This document shows positions 16,222 through 25,081 of a DNA stretch of 64,000 nt, one piece after another. The stretch is from Syntrophobotulus glycolicus DSM 8271 (lineage in GTDB: Bacteria > Bacillota > Desulfitobacteriia > Desulfitobacteriales > Syntrophobotulaceae), in contig NC_015172.1 in NCBI RefSeq assembly GCF_000190635.1, positions 1,922,001 to 1,986,000 of the forward strand. Reading direction: 5' to 3'. Every line of letters starts with the position of its first letter. Position 1 is the stretch's first letter. The notes beneath the pieces were generated by a model. That model saw nothing but the letters and a program-made list of their open reading frames with translations. It made no database searches and was not told the origin of the DNA. The position numbers were made by a program, and so were the translations under genes.

Positions 16222-16779
16222 TTAAGCTCTGGAAACATAACTTCCTGTCCGGGTATCAATAACAAGGACATCCTCCTGATTCACAAAGAAAGGAACTTGA
16301 ACTGTGGCTCCGGTTTCAACAACAGCAGCTTTGGTACCGCCCGTAGCCGTATCCCCCTTAACACCGGGTTCAGTTTCAATGACCCTGAGTTCAACCGTGT
16401 TCGGAAGATCAACGCCAATGACCTGATCATTATGGAAAAGAACACCTAAATTCATATTTTCCTTCAGCCATTTGACCTCATCCCCGATCTGAGCGGCAGT
16501 CAAGCTGGTTTGTTCAAATGTTTCATTATCCATCACAATAAACTGCTCTTCTTCTTTATAAAGATACTGCACTTCTCTTCTGTCCAGACGGGCCCTGGCG
16601 ACTTTTTCTCCCGCATTAAATTTTCTTTCCACAACAGAACCGGTTTTGACATTTTTGATCTTGGTTCTGACAAAGGCAGCTCCTTTACCCGGTTTAACAT
16701 GCTGGAATTCTACAAGCTGATATACATCCCCGTCTACTTCAATTGTTACACCGGTTTTAAAATCATTCGAAGAAATCAT
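16222..16779 (-). CDS. efp: Elongation factor P
   Basis: 185 residues, exact family size. KOW-like N-terminal domain with [21 protein letters not shown], where the lysine-bearing PGKGAA loop reaches the P-site tRNA, then two OB domains ending in [15 protein letters not shown] relieves ribosome stalling at polyproline. The SD CAGGAGGA lies in front of the ATG; the upstream peptidase gene ends 45 bases away. Two terminators follow. Confidence 0.97.
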   Translation of the reverse strand: MISSNDFKTGVTIEVDGDVYQLVEFQHVKPGKGAAFVRTKIKNVKTGSVVERKFNAGEKVARARLDRREVQYLYKEEEQFIVMDNETFEQTSLTAAQIGDEVKWLKENMNLGVLFHNDQVIGVDLPNTVELRVIETEPGVKGDTATGGTKAAVVETGATVQVPFFVNQEDVLVIDTRTGSYVSRA

Positions 16780-16824
16780 TGTCGGTTCCTCCTGTATTGT
16801 AAATATAAAAAATATTAAATATAC

Positions 16825-17886
16825 TCAATCACTAATAATGAACTGCTTTGGGGATTGTGTCAAGACTTTGACTCCATTTTTCGTGACCTGAACCATATCC
16901 TCAATCCGGATTCCGCCCCAGCCCTGAAGATAGATTCCCGGCTCAACCGTAATGACCATTCCCGGTTCTAGTCTTGTCTCTTCTTTACTGCCAAATCCAG
17001 GTTTTTCATGAATGTCAAGACCGACAGAATGTCCCAGATCATGGCCGAAAAATTCGCCGTACCCGGCTTCCGCAATGATTTTTCTGGCAACTGCATCAAT
17101 CTCTTTGCCCTGAATTCCCGGCTTTATCGCCCGGATTGCGGCTTGCTGCGCCTCAAGAACGATTTGATAAAGGTCCCTGAATTTCTGATCGGGTTCCCCG
17201 CAAAAAAATGTTCTGGTCAAATCGGAACAATAGCCCTGATATTTTGCGCCAATATCCAGGAGGACAATCTCTCCCTTGGCTATTTTCTTCTCGGAAGCTC
17301 TGCCATGCGGCATGGCGGACCTTGGACCGGAAGCAACAATAAAGTCAAAGGAAGTACCGGAAGCACCGGCTTTACGCATCTCAAACTCCAGATGAACCGC
17401 TATTTCCTGTTCTGACACCCCTTCTTTAATCCGAGGTATTGTCTTAAACAGTGCTTGATCGGCAATTTTGACAGCCTCAGTGATGAGGGAGATTTCCTTT
17501 TCATCTTTTGTTTGCCTGAGCTCCGCCAGTGAATCTGAGCAGGGAATGAAGCTTTCCTTACTTTTCAATTCAAGCAATTTTTGAAAATAGCTTACTGTCA
17601 CAAATTGTTCTTCAAAACCGATTTTGTCAGCTCCGGCAAAGTAACCGGCTAAAATATCCAGGCTGTTTTTCCGGACAGGAATCACTTCAAATCCTGCAGC
17701 CTCTTCAGAAGCCTGTTCCAAATAGCGAAAATCCGTGAATAAATATGCCGCATCCTGAGTGATATAAAGGGTAGCGGTTGTCCCTGTAAACCCGCTCAGG
17801 TAAAATATGTTCACCGGTGAATGAACAATTTGTCCGTCGATCTGGCCTTCAGCCATGATTTTTCGAAGTTCATTTATCCTCTTCAT
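16825..17886 (-). CDS. M24 family Xaa-Pro aminopeptidase
   Basis: 353 residues from the ATG at 17886 (GAAGGGA SD; an in-frame ATG 15 bases earlier has none). The N-terminal creatinase domain (GQIVHSPVNIFYLSGFTG region) is followed by the pita-bread catalytic domain. Metal ligands are visible: LLDIGAKYQGYCSDLTRTF (two Asp), GHDLGHSVGLDIHE (His), TVEPGIYL (Glu) and GGIRIEDMV (Glu). It removes the residue N-terminal to proline and overlaps the aroQ stop. The aroQ-pepQ-efp order is common in Firmicutes. Confidence 0.92.
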   Translation of the reverse strand: MKRINELRKIMAEGQIDGQIVHSPVNIFYLSGFTGTTATLYITQDAAYLFTDFRYLEQASEEAAGFEVIPVRKNSLDILAGYFAGADKIGFEEQFVTVSYFQKLLELKSKESFIPCSDSLAELRQTKDEKEISLITEAVKIADQALFKTIPRIKEGVSEQEIAVHLEFEMRKAGASGTSFDFIVASGPRSAMPHGRASEKKIAKGEIVLLDIGAKYQGYCSDLTRTFFCGEPDQKFRDLYQIVLEAQQAAIRAIKPGIQGKEIDAVARKIIAEAGYGEFFGHDLGHSVGLDIHEKPGFGSKEETRLEPGMVITVEPGIYLQGWGGIRIEDMVQVTKNGVKVLTQSPKQFIISD

Positions 17887-18340
17887 TTTTAATCCCTTCA
17901 TGATCGCGAAATCTTTGAAATTCTAAGGCATAGGCTAAAGCAAGCAGATAACTGTCCGAGCCTAATCCGCTGATCTGTCCCATACAGGAACCTGCGATCA
18001 CGGAATGGGCGCGAAAAGTTTCTCTGGCATAAATATTGGAAAGATGTACTTCAAGAGCAGGGACACCTACTCCTTTAATGGCATCAAAAAGCGCGTAACT
18101 GGAATGGGTCCACGCCCCCGGATTGATGATTAAAAAATCATCCGGGTTTAACGCTGTTATCCAGTCAACCATTACTCCCTCATGATTGGTTTGACGGCAC
18201 TCCACTTTCTGGGAATTTTGTTCTGCCATAAACCTGATTTTCTGATTGATTTCTTCTAAAGTCATTTTGCCGTAAATCTCAGGCTCTCTTGTCCCCAGCA
18301 AATGAATATTTACACCGTGAAAAACATAAATACTGCCCAT
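17870..18340 (-). CDS. aroQ: 3-dehydroquinate dehydratase, type II
   Basis: 156 residues, dodecameric type II family of the shikimate pathway. Catalytic loop LLGTREPEIYG with the Arg and Tyr present; EVHLSN supplies the catalytic His; GAWTHSSYALFDAI and GQISGLGSDSYLLAL are conserved. The usual NGPN near the N-terminus is HGVN here; the Asn that matters is kept. CAGGAGGAA precedes the ATG. aroK and aroE are also in the window, but about 10 kb away within pilus genes. Confidence 0.95.
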   Translation of the reverse strand: MGSIYVFHGVNIHLLGTREPEIYGKMTLEEINQKIRFMAEQNSQKVECRQTNHEGVMVDWITALNPDDFLIINPGAWTHSSYALFDAIKGVGVPALEVHLSNIYARETFRAHSVIAGSCMGQISGLGSDSYLLALAYALEFQRFRDHEGIKNEEDK

Positions 18341-18449
18341 TGATTTCCTCCTGTCGGGAATTAATATTCTGACTCTCCTCTATTATTCTATATCATAACT
18401 GAATTTACAATCCCCAAGAGATTTCTGGCTTATTGTCTGTTTTCGCTTG

Positions 18450-18478
18450 AACAGGGCAAGCTTCCTTTCCATATATTA
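18450..18478 (+). promoter_or_regulatory. Predicted sigma-K promoter of the amine oxidase gene
   Basis: AACA (18450-18453), 16 bases, CATATATTA (18470-18478). This fits the Bacillus sigma-K consensus mACm-N16/17-CATAnnnTA at every specified position. It lies 50 bases upstream of the preferred start at 18528. A sigma-A reading (TTGAAC-N19-TATATT) is poorer because the spacer is too long. Confidence 0.55.
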
Positions 18479-18527
18479 AAAGGGTGGAATATCCTCTCTT
18501 TTAAATCTAATAAAGGAAATGAGTGCG

Positions 18528-20246
18528 ATGAATGTAAACAGCCAGTTTTCATTTTTCCCCCCTCAGCCGGATAATCCGAGCGACCGGGATAGGCATCGCT
18601 TATTGTATGATGCCCTAAGCCAAAAAGGATGGCCGGAAGATGATCAGCAAATTTTACGGATCATGGCCCCCCCGCAGGAGATCACAAATTATGCTGAGCC
18701 CGGAAAATTCAAAGGTCTCCGGGTTGGCGTGATCGGCGGAGGCCTGGCCGGTCTGGCTGCTGCTTTTGAGCTGAGAAAGCTGGGCTTTGACATCACAATC
18801 TATGATGCTTTAGCAGATCGCGTCGGCGGCCGGGTTTATACATATTATTTTGATCAGGAAAAAACCTTATATCACGAGTTTGGTCCGATGAGAATCCCGG
18901 TTGCACATGAAACTGTGTGGCATTATCTGAATCTTTTCCAGCTGCCGACAAGACCTTTCATTCAGTACAATCCCAATGGTTATGTCTATTTGAGAAAAAT
19001 ACGGGTAAGAAATGACCGGGATGGTTCCCAGGTAAGAAAATACATCTATCCCCGGTACGATCTTCATGCCTGGGAAAGAGAGATGAGCTGGCAGGATCTT
19101 TTATACCTCGGCACGGACAGCCATCTGCTCACTGCTTCCCCCGAAGAACGGGCCGAAATATTGCAGGTGAAGCCTTCCTATCTGAGCAAAACACTGCGCT
19201 GGAATGCCCGGACCAATCTAAAGATGATGGAATCGGCGGCACTAAGCCAAGAGGCCATAAGCCTTTCTGCAAATTTTGTGCCCTTGCTGTACGGTAACTT
19301 ATATCATAGTTTTATTGATTTTATCCAAGAAGATTATCCTGCGGATTTGTCTTATTTGTATGAAATTCCCGGGGGGTTTGTTCAGCTCCCCAATGCGTTC
19401 TATTCTTCTTTCCTGAGTCCCAATCCTTATGAGCAAACCCAGGGTATTGCCCCGGAATGTTTAGGCAGGGTCATTTATCAGGCAGGGCATTGGGTCAATG
19501 GGATCAGTTTTCATGCCTGTGAACATAAAGTTCAGCTTGCGTATCAGGCTCTTGGCTCAGGAGAACAAGGGGAAGAAAAGTTTGATTTCGTGGTTTGTGC
19601 CATTCCGTTTTCCACTTTAAGAAACATCAGGATTGATCCTCTCTTCAGTCCGGTCAAAATGCGGGCAATCCGGGAAGTCAACTATACTCCCGCCCAAAAG
19701 TCCCTTTTGCTTTGCCAAGAAAGATTCTGGGAGAAAGAAGGCATTGTCGGCGGATCATCTTTCACCGACCTTCCGATCGCTTCCATCTGGTATCCCTCAG
19801 ACCACGCGCAATATCTTAATCATCCCCGTGAAGCTTTAAGTCAATTAAAAAGTTTGCCCTGGCAGGAGCCTGGGGTGATCATCGGTTCCTTTAATTTCAA
19901 CCTGGACACGACCCGTTTAACAAATCAGCCTGAAGAAAAGCGGTTTGAAGAAATAAAGAGAGAAATCGAAACGGTGCACGGTCTGCCCCCAGGGTATCTC
20001 AATCCTATTGTCACAGGCTATAAAACAGTGAATTGGAATGAAGAGCCGACAATCAGAGGGGCCATCTCCTTCTTCTCAACTGAACAAAAAAGAATTTTTT
20101 CCTATGGGATGAAATTACCGGAATATAACGGAAGAATTTTCTTTGCCGGAGAGCATATCTCGGCCGTTCACCGTTGGATGCAGGGGGCATTGCAAAGCGG
20201 CATGCAGGCAGCCAATGATTTGGTGCTGTCAGCCAGAAGAGGCTAA
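18528..20246 (+). CDS. Flavin-containing amine oxidase / NAD(P)-binding FAD oxidoreductase
   Basis: 572 residues. Start at 18528 because AAAGGAA is 9-10 bases upstream; an ATG at 18519 touches the SD. The FAD dinucleotide fold (GVIGGGLAGLAAAFELRKLG) begins near residue 70 and is followed by the GGR motif (DRVGGRVYTYYFD). The C-terminal flavin signature GRIFFAGEHISAVHRWMQGALQSG is intact. It belongs to the monoamine oxidase/phytoene desaturase superfamily; the substrate is not visible. No signal peptide. Transcribed divergently from aroQ, and the only plus-strand gene between 182 and 45774. A sigma-K-like promoter suggests a late mother-cell product such as a coat-associated enzyme (inference). 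Confidence 0.82.
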   Translation: MNVNSQFSFFPPQPDNPSDRDRHRLLYDALSQKGWPEDDQQILRIMAPPQEITNYAEPGKFKGLRVGVIGGGLAGLAAAFELRKLGFDITIYDALADRVGGRVYTYYFDQEKTLYHEFGPMRIPVAHETVWHYLNLFQLPTRPFIQYNPNGYVYLRKIRVRNDRDGSQVRKYIYPRYDLHAWEREMSWQDLLYLGTDSHLLTASPEERAEILQVKPSYLSKTLRWNARTNLKMMESAALSQEAISLSANFVPLLYGNLYHSFIDFIQEDYPADLSYLYEIPGGFVQLPNAFYSSFLSPNPYEQTQGIAPECLGRVIYQAGHWVNGISFHACEHKVQLAYQALGSGEQGEEKFDFVVCAIPFSTLRNIRIDPLFSPVKMRAIREVNYTPAQKSLLLCQERFWEKEGIVGGSSFTDLPIASIWYPSDHAQYLNHPREALSQLKSLPWQEPGVIIGSFNFNLDTTRLTNQPEEKRFEEIKREIETVHGLPPGYLNPIVTGYKTVNWNEEPTIRGAISFFSTEQKRIFSYGMKLPEYNGRIFFAGEHISAVHRWMQGALQSGMQAANDLVLSARRG

Positions 20247-20267
20247 CGGCAACCGCGTTTAATCTCC

Positions 20268-20678
20268 TCAGCTCCTATTTTGAGTTTCACTCCGTCTATC
20301 CTGGTGATAGGGCGAATTGACAATACTTATATTGCTGATCATAATCCTTGTTTCTATGGTGCCTTTGACCGGACATTCTATTTTATGAACTTCGGTTTGA
20401 GGAATGATGACATGGGACTCATGAGGAACTCTGGTTTCCCCCAGTCTCAAAACTCGGATTCTCAAACCTTCAACCTCAATCATGACATCATCACAGCGGG
20501 ATGGGGAAACACCATTCATTCTATTGTCTTCAGGCACCATGATCTTGGTCCCTACCGTTAAATTACAGGGATTTACGCCCGGATTCAAGTTGACATACTC
20601 CTGCCAGCTCCCTCCGTTTTTTTGGGACAAATGATAGAAATTATCTCCGGGTTGAATAACATATTCCACAAGGATCAC
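20268..20678 (-). CDS. LysM domain protein with an unrecognised C-terminal domain
   Basis: 136 residues. An N-terminal LysM motif (VEYVIQPGDNFYHLSQKNGG... LTVGTKIMVPE, residues 4-49) binds glycan chains or acts as a spore-coat scaffold. The remainder (about residues 60-120, RCDDVMIEVEGLRIRVLRLG and HKIECPVKGTIETRI) looks like a small beta domain with two cysteines; I do not recognise it. There is no signal peptide, so it may be cytoplasmic or assembled on the spore. It is 26 bases downstream of the PilO-like gene and the last gene of the pilus cluster. Confidence 0.7.
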   Translation of the reverse strand: MILVEYVIQPGDNFYHLSQKNGGSWQEYVNLNPGVNPCNLTVGTKIMVPEDNRMNGVSPSRCDDVMIEVEGLRIRVLRLGETRVPHESHVIIPQTEVHKIECPVKGTIETRIMISNISIVNSPYHQDRRSETQNRS

Positions 20679-20704
20679 TCCTTTACATTCCAGATTATGG
20701 ATGA

Positions 20705-21214
20705 TTATTTCTCTGGTGTCTGTCTTTCATTCACCCGATAAAATATTTCTAAGGATACCTGACTATCCTGTTCACCTAAATCAACTTCTTGAACAACAGC
20801 AGGTATCCTTCTTGCGCCGATTGTTTCAAGGGCCTTCATAATCTCCGTCCATGACCCCTGGACGTTCAGACTGGCCTTCGAATACGTCATGCCATCCCCA
20901 GTATTTTCAGCGGCAGAAACAAGAGACATGTCTTTAACAAGGACACCCTGAGCTCTCAATATTTCTTTAATTGCCGATACAATACTGGTTATTTCATCAT
21001 CGGCGCTTTTGTTCTCACCAGCCGGATTGCCTGACTGCGCTTGTTTCAGCAATTTTTCTTTCTCCTGTAACAGCCCTTCTTTTTGCTTGGCCAATGGCTG
21101 CAGAATAAACTGAGCCGAACAGATCAGGATTGCCGGAACCAGACACGCCATCAGCAAAAAACAGGTTCGTTTCCCCGGTCTTCGAATCATTTTAGGTTTG
21201 GCGATTTTCATCAT
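20705..21214 (-). CDS. PilO-like pilus assembly protein (first PilMNO set)
   Basis: 169 residues from the ATG at 21214 (GGGGGA SD upstream). Basic N-terminus, one membrane helix (CFLLMACLVPAILICSAQFI), coiled-coil stretch (KQKEGLLQEKEKLLKQAQ), and a C-terminal ferredoxin-like fold with the PilO pattern ASLNVQGSWTEIMKALETIG. PilO pairs with PilN in the membrane alignment subcomplex. It overlaps the PilMN fusion by 23 bases. Confidence 0.75.
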   Translation of the reverse strand: MMKIAKPKMIRRPGKRTCFLLMACLVPAILICSAQFILQPLAKQKEGLLQEKEKLLKQAQSGNPAGENKSADDEITSIVSAIKEILRAQGVLVKDMSLVSAAENTGDGMTYSKASLNVQGSWTEIMKALETIGARRIPAVVQEVDLGEQDSQVSLEIFYRVNERQTPEK

Positions 21215-22523
21215 CCCGGCTGTCCCCCGCTTCTTGAACACTTAGGCAAAACGCTATTCCTTTTCCCTGTTCGTATTGATACTGAACAAGGGTTGGCCTA
21301 CCCCAGCCCTTCTCGTTAAGGGTATGATTCAATGTGATCAGATCGACATCCGAAGCACTTTTTCCCCAAATCAATAAGGTCCGGTTTTTCAAATTCAGGC
21401 GCTGAATTTGAATTCCTTCCGCCTCTATCCCCACCGTCTTCCCTAATAAAACAATTTCCTCCTTTGTCAGATCAGCCGGATCTGAACCGGCAGCAAAAGC
21501 ATCGTTTTCGTTCTTATCCTCTGCTGTCTGCCGCAGTTCCCCAATCTCTTTTTCTAAACCCTTAAGCTCCTGCTGCTTAGCCAAACCATACATAGATGTG
21601 GAAAAAAACGCAAGGATAACAATCAGCAAACCACTTGCATAGGACAACCTTCTGTTTTTTTCCTTTTGCCGGTGCAGTCCGCTCATCTGAGCAGGACTGC
21701 TTTCTAAGGCTCCTCTTATACTGAATAGCGAAAAATCTGATTTTCCCATGGCAGTGAGGGGAATTTCCCTGCCGTCAAACAACTCTTGTCCAAACTGCTC
21801 TGCTTCCGGGCTGCCGTCCGTAATCATCCTAAGCCCGGAGAGATCATCCCCCTTTAATTGATGATGAAGATATCTTTTGATCATTTCAATGTTTTTTCCG
21901 GCAGCATATTTGGCCAGACAAGGCCTGCCGTTTCGATACAGAACCAGATGCCAAAAAGCGCCGTCGGATTTTTCAAGATCAAGGATGTATCTCTCAGGAA
22001 ATTGCTTGCATAAAGCTCCGCCTCTTGCCGTAACGGCGAGTTCAGCAGCAATTACCTTGATTCCCGCTGCGCTCAGGCAGTTTTCATATTTCTGCATAAG
22101 CGTTTTCTTAATTGCCCGCAAGTATACCAATAGGGATTGTTTATCCTCCGGATTTTCAATGTCATAATTGTAGGCCAATTCCTCCAGGGAGACCGGCATT
22201 TCCCGGGCAGCCTGATAAATTATCCCCGACTCCCGGTCTTTGGTATTGATCCAAGGGAGAATAAAATCACGCAGAATACAGTCCCCCGCAGGCAAAAGAA
22301 GGATTGCCTCCGGAATCCCCTTGCGGAAATATTCTGTACGCCATTTTTTCAAAAGCTCTGCCAGCTTATCTTCGTCCTGCAATTGACCTCGGGAAATCAC
22401 TCCTTTATCCAGAGAAATATGCAGGACTTTTAGGGCACAGCTTTTATCATCGCTCAGCCCGTTGAAAATTCTAATCTCTGAATCAGTTAACTCTATGATC
22501 AGTTTTCTCTTTTGGAAAAACAT
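21192..22523 (-). CDS. PilM-PilN fusion protein of the type IV pilus platform
   Basis: 443 residues from ATG 22523 (AGAGGG SD). Residues 1-250 are PilM-like, an actin-like cytoplasmic protein: KRKLIIELTDSEIRIF, AILLLPAGDCILRDF and PVSLEELAYNYDI. After a basic linker, one membrane helix near residue 290 (LSYASGLLIVILAFFSTSMYG) begins a PilN-like part with a coiled coil and a C-terminal Fimbrial-assembly fold (IQIQRLNLKNRTLLIWGKS). PilM and PilN are normally separate and bind each other through the PilN N-terminus; here they are covalently joined. A separate PilM and PilN occur at 32047-33731. Confidence 0.78.
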   Translation of the reverse strand: MFFQKRKLIIELTDSEIRIFNGLSDDKSCALKVLHISLDKGVISRGQLQDEDKLAELLKKWRTEYFRKGIPEAILLLPAGDCILRDFILPWINTKDRESGIIYQAAREMPVSLEELAYNYDIENPEDKQSLLVYLRAIKKTLMQKYENCLSAAGIKVIAAELAVTARGGALCKQFPERYILDLEKSDGAFWHLVLYRNGRPCLAKYAAGKNIEMIKRYLHHQLKGDDLSGLRMITDGSPEAEQFGQELFDGREIPLTAMGKSDFSLFSIRGALESSPAQMSGLHRQKEKNRRLSYASGLLIVILAFFSTSMYGLAKQQELKGLEKEIGELRQTAEDKNENDAFAAGSDPADLTKEEIVLLGKTVGIEAEGIQIQRLNLKNRTLLIWGKSASDVDLITLNHTLNEKGWGRPTLVQYQYEQGKGIAFCLSVQEAGDSRDDENRQT

Positions 22524-22612
22524 GGTTAGCCCTCTGAATTCAAAACACAATTGAGAAAATCCGCAACCCCTGAAAAAGCCTAAAAAACTCCATTATCTTT
22601 AAACGTAAAAAC

Positions 22613-23398
22613 CTAATAGGATAATTTATCTAAGTAACTCTTCTGAAGAAACATGAGGAAAGCCCCAACAGCCAGAAAAGGTCCGAAGGGAATTGGCTCG
22701 TTAAGTCCCTTGCGGCCTGTCACGATCAAGAGCAATGCAATCAATGTTCCGAGCAGGCTTCCGACTAATACCGCAAAGATAATATCGGGAAAACCAAGGA
22801 AAAAGCCCAGAGCACCGGCCAGCTTCACATCGCCCAAGCCAATTCCTCCGTTATAGATCAGATGGAGGATCAAGAAACAGCCGGCTGTCCCCACTGCCCC
22901 CAATCCCGCTGAGAAGAACCCCGGCTTGGAAAAGACTCCGATTTTGATTGCTCCCAGGAGAAACAACCCTGTAACCAGACTATTGGGAAGCCTCATTGTT
23001 TCCATGTCAATAAAAGAAAGCGCGATCAACAGTGAAGCGAAAGCCAGCCCGGTCAAAAGCTCCGGAATGGCAGCCCAGTCCGAATACATCGCAATCAGGA
23101 TAAAGATTATCCCGGTCAGAATTTCTACGGCCGGATACCTGAGGCTGATCTTTATTCCGCATTTCCGGCATCTGCCCTTTTGGATAAGATAACTGAGTAC
23201 AGGAACCAATTCCCAGGGCTTAAGGCAGTGCCCACAGTTAGGACAATGTGAACGGGTTACAACGAAAGATTCTCTGCGCGGCACCCGGTAGATGACTGTA
23301 TTCAAAAAACTGCCGATCAGTAATCCCAAAATAAAAACAAAGACATTTCCGGCAAACATCAGGCTAAATCCTCGGGCAATCATTCCGCCGATGACCAT
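22613..23398 (-). CDS. pilD: Prepilin peptidase / N-methyltransferase (PilD family)
   Basis: 261 residues, polytopic. N-terminal GSFLNTVIYRVPRRES, the zinc-binding pair CPNCGHCLKPW and CRKCGIKISLRYP, and the two catalytic aspartates in SFIDMETMRLPN and GLGDVKLAGALGFFLG. It cleaves the leader of prepilins after Gly and methylates the new N-terminus. Overlaps the pilin stop by 19 bases; GGAGAG lies 6 bases before the ATG. Confidence 0.95.
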   Translation of the reverse strand: MVIGGMIARGFSLMFAGNVFVFILGLLIGSFLNTVIYRVPRRESFVVTRSHCPNCGHCLKPWELVPVLSYLIQKGRCRKCGIKISLRYPAVEILTGIIFILIAMYSDWAAIPELLTGLAFASLLIALSFIDMETMRLPNSLVTGLFLLGAIKIGVFSKPGFFSAGLGAVGTAGCFLILHLIYNGGIGLGDVKLAGALGFFLGFPDIIFAVLVGSLLGTLIALLLIVTGRKGLNEPIPFGPFLAVGAFLMFLQKSYLDKLSY

Positions 23399-23871
23399 AA
23401 AACACTCTCCAGACTCTTATTGTATACTTGTACCTCAGCCATAGTTCCATCCCTGCTCAGATAAATCATTACAATATTTTGCGGTGACGGCAACTCCGCT
23501 CCCTTTTCAGTTTGAGCGACCCCAAAGCCTTTTTTGGATTCATCCGCCGACTGTTGGGTAATCTGATCATTCAATTTTTTTATATATTGGGGAATGAACT
23601 TGGAACAGGTGATTTCTCCATTTTTAGCGGTCATTTCGTCAAACTTGGGATATTCACCGTTTTCAACCTGATACCTGTCCAAAGCCGCTTTCAGTTCATG
23701 ACCCGTGGTGATATCAGCCTTTTGCCTGGCTGTCTCCGCACTGGCTGTAAGCCTGGGGACAGCAATCGCCGCCAGCATGGCAATGATCACGATAACCAGC
23801 ATAATTTCAATTAAAGTAAAACCATCTTCCTTTCCTGTACCGTCTTCTTTGTGAAGGACAATTCCAAACAT
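23380..23871 (-). CDS. Type IV pilin / GspG-like major pseudopilin
   Basis: 163 residues. A 17-residue leader ends in Gly (KEDG), followed by FTLIEIMLVIVIIAMLAAIAVPRL, with the Glu at position 5 of the mature protein. The soluble part resembles GspG/PilA (AALDRYQVENGEYPKFDEM). Downstream of pilC and just before the peptidase that would process it. No codon or length oddities. Confidence 0.9.
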   Translation of the reverse strand: MFGIVLHKEDGTGKEDGFTLIEIMLVIVIIAMLAAIAVPRLTASAETARQKADITTGHELKAALDRYQVENGEYPKFDEMTAKNGEITCSKFIPQYIKKLNDQITQQSADESKKGFGVAQTEKGAELPSPQNIVMIYLSRDGTMAEVQVYNKSLESVLWSSAE

Positions 23872-23895
23872 CTATCTACTCCCCCTGAATAAAAA

Positions 23896-25059
23896 TTATT
23901 GTATCTGGCTGCTCAGATCAAAAACCGGCAGCAGTACCCCCAAAGCGACAAAACCGACCAAAAAAGATATGCCCAAAATCATCATTGGTTCAATCAGCTT
24001 AACCATTCTTTCCATTTTTGTTCCAAGCTCCTGTTTAAAGATGACAGATATATTAAGCAATGTTTCCGCGAATCTTCCGGATTGCTCGCCTACTGCCAAT
24101 ATTTCTGCCGTTTCGCCGGGGAAATAGTTATTGGCCAGAAAGGCGGAATCTAAGGGCTGACCTTGAAGTAATCTGACCTGAAGATCATCAATAAACCCAA
24201 GTAATTTGGGGCCGGTCACCGTCTTTCTCAGCTGCTCCAGAGACTCATTAACGGAGATTCCGGCTTCCAGAAGCCTCCCTAAAATTCCGCAAAAATGAAT
24301 CAACTGATGATATTTTATGATTTCTCTGATAAGCGGCAGCCGCTCTAACCATGCCTGCTTGTATTTCCAGCCCGCCAAAGCCGTAATAATCGGGATGCTT
24401 ATCACCAAGTGAGGGACCATCTTTCCCAGAGTAAACACTGTTTTGGTCAGCAGCGGCATTTCTATCTCCAATGCGGCAAAGACCGATTCATACATCGGCA
24501 GGACAAGCGTACTTAACATCAGGAGAACAGCCATGGAGACAAGGAAGAGCAGGACAGGATAAAACAAGGCGGTTTTAACTTTCTCCCGATAAAAATATTC
24601 TTCTTCAAACTGTCCGGCCATCCGGCCAAAAGCTTCAGCCAAAGTACCGCTTTTTTCACCTGCCTGAATCAAAGCCTGCGCGAAAGAGCCGAAAGCGGGA
24701 ATATTTTCCTGGACTGCTTGGGAAAGAGTATGTCCAGACTGAACATCCAGACTGACATTTTGCCACTGGATTTTTCTCAAATCGTTTTTTTCTTGCTTGA
24801 CGATAAAATCCAGGACCTTCAGCAAAGACACTTCTGCCTGAAGCAGATTGGCAAATTTACGGGCAATAAGACTCAACTGATATTTGTTATAAGAGACTTT
24901 CCTCAAAGCGGCTATGGGGAAGAATGCTTTGTTGATGGAGACCGGATAAAGCCCCTGCCCCTGCAATTGATGTCGGATGCTCTCCTCACTTTGTCCAAAC
25001 AATTTGCCCTCTTTTATTTGATTGTCGGCATTCACCGCTTTCCACTTCCAATATGACAA
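23896..25059 (-). CDS. pilC: Type II secretion / type IV pilus inner membrane protein PilC (GspF)
   Basis: 387 residues with a TTG start (AAAGGATAT upstream). Two GspF domains, each with helices and membrane segments: FANLLQAEVSLLKVLDFIV and AEAFGRMAGQFEEEY in the first, FCGILGRLLEAGISVNESL and GEQSGRFAETL in the second. It forms the membrane platform that the PilB ATPase turns. Twenty-two bases downstream of pilB. Confidence 0.93.
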   Translation of the reverse strand: MSYWKWKAVNADNQIKEGKLFGQSEESIRHQLQGQGLYPVSINKAFFPIAALRKVSYNKYQLSLIARKFANLLQAEVSLLKVLDFIVKQEKNDLRKIQWQNVSLDVQSGHTLSQAVQENIPAFGSFAQALIQAGEKSGTLAEAFGRMAGQFEEEYFYREKVKTALFYPVLLFLVSMAVLLMLSTLVLPMYESVFAALEIEMPLLTKTVFTLGKMVPHLVISIPIITALAGWKYKQAWLERLPLIREIIKYHQLIHFCGILGRLLEAGISVNESLEQLRKTVTGPKLLGFIDDLQVRLLQGQPLDSAFLANNYFPGETAEILAVGEQSGRFAETLLNISVIFKQELGTKMERMVKLIEPMMILGISFLVGFVALGVLLPVFDLSSQIQ

Positions 25060-25081
25060 TCCAGATATCCTTTCTTCCTTA

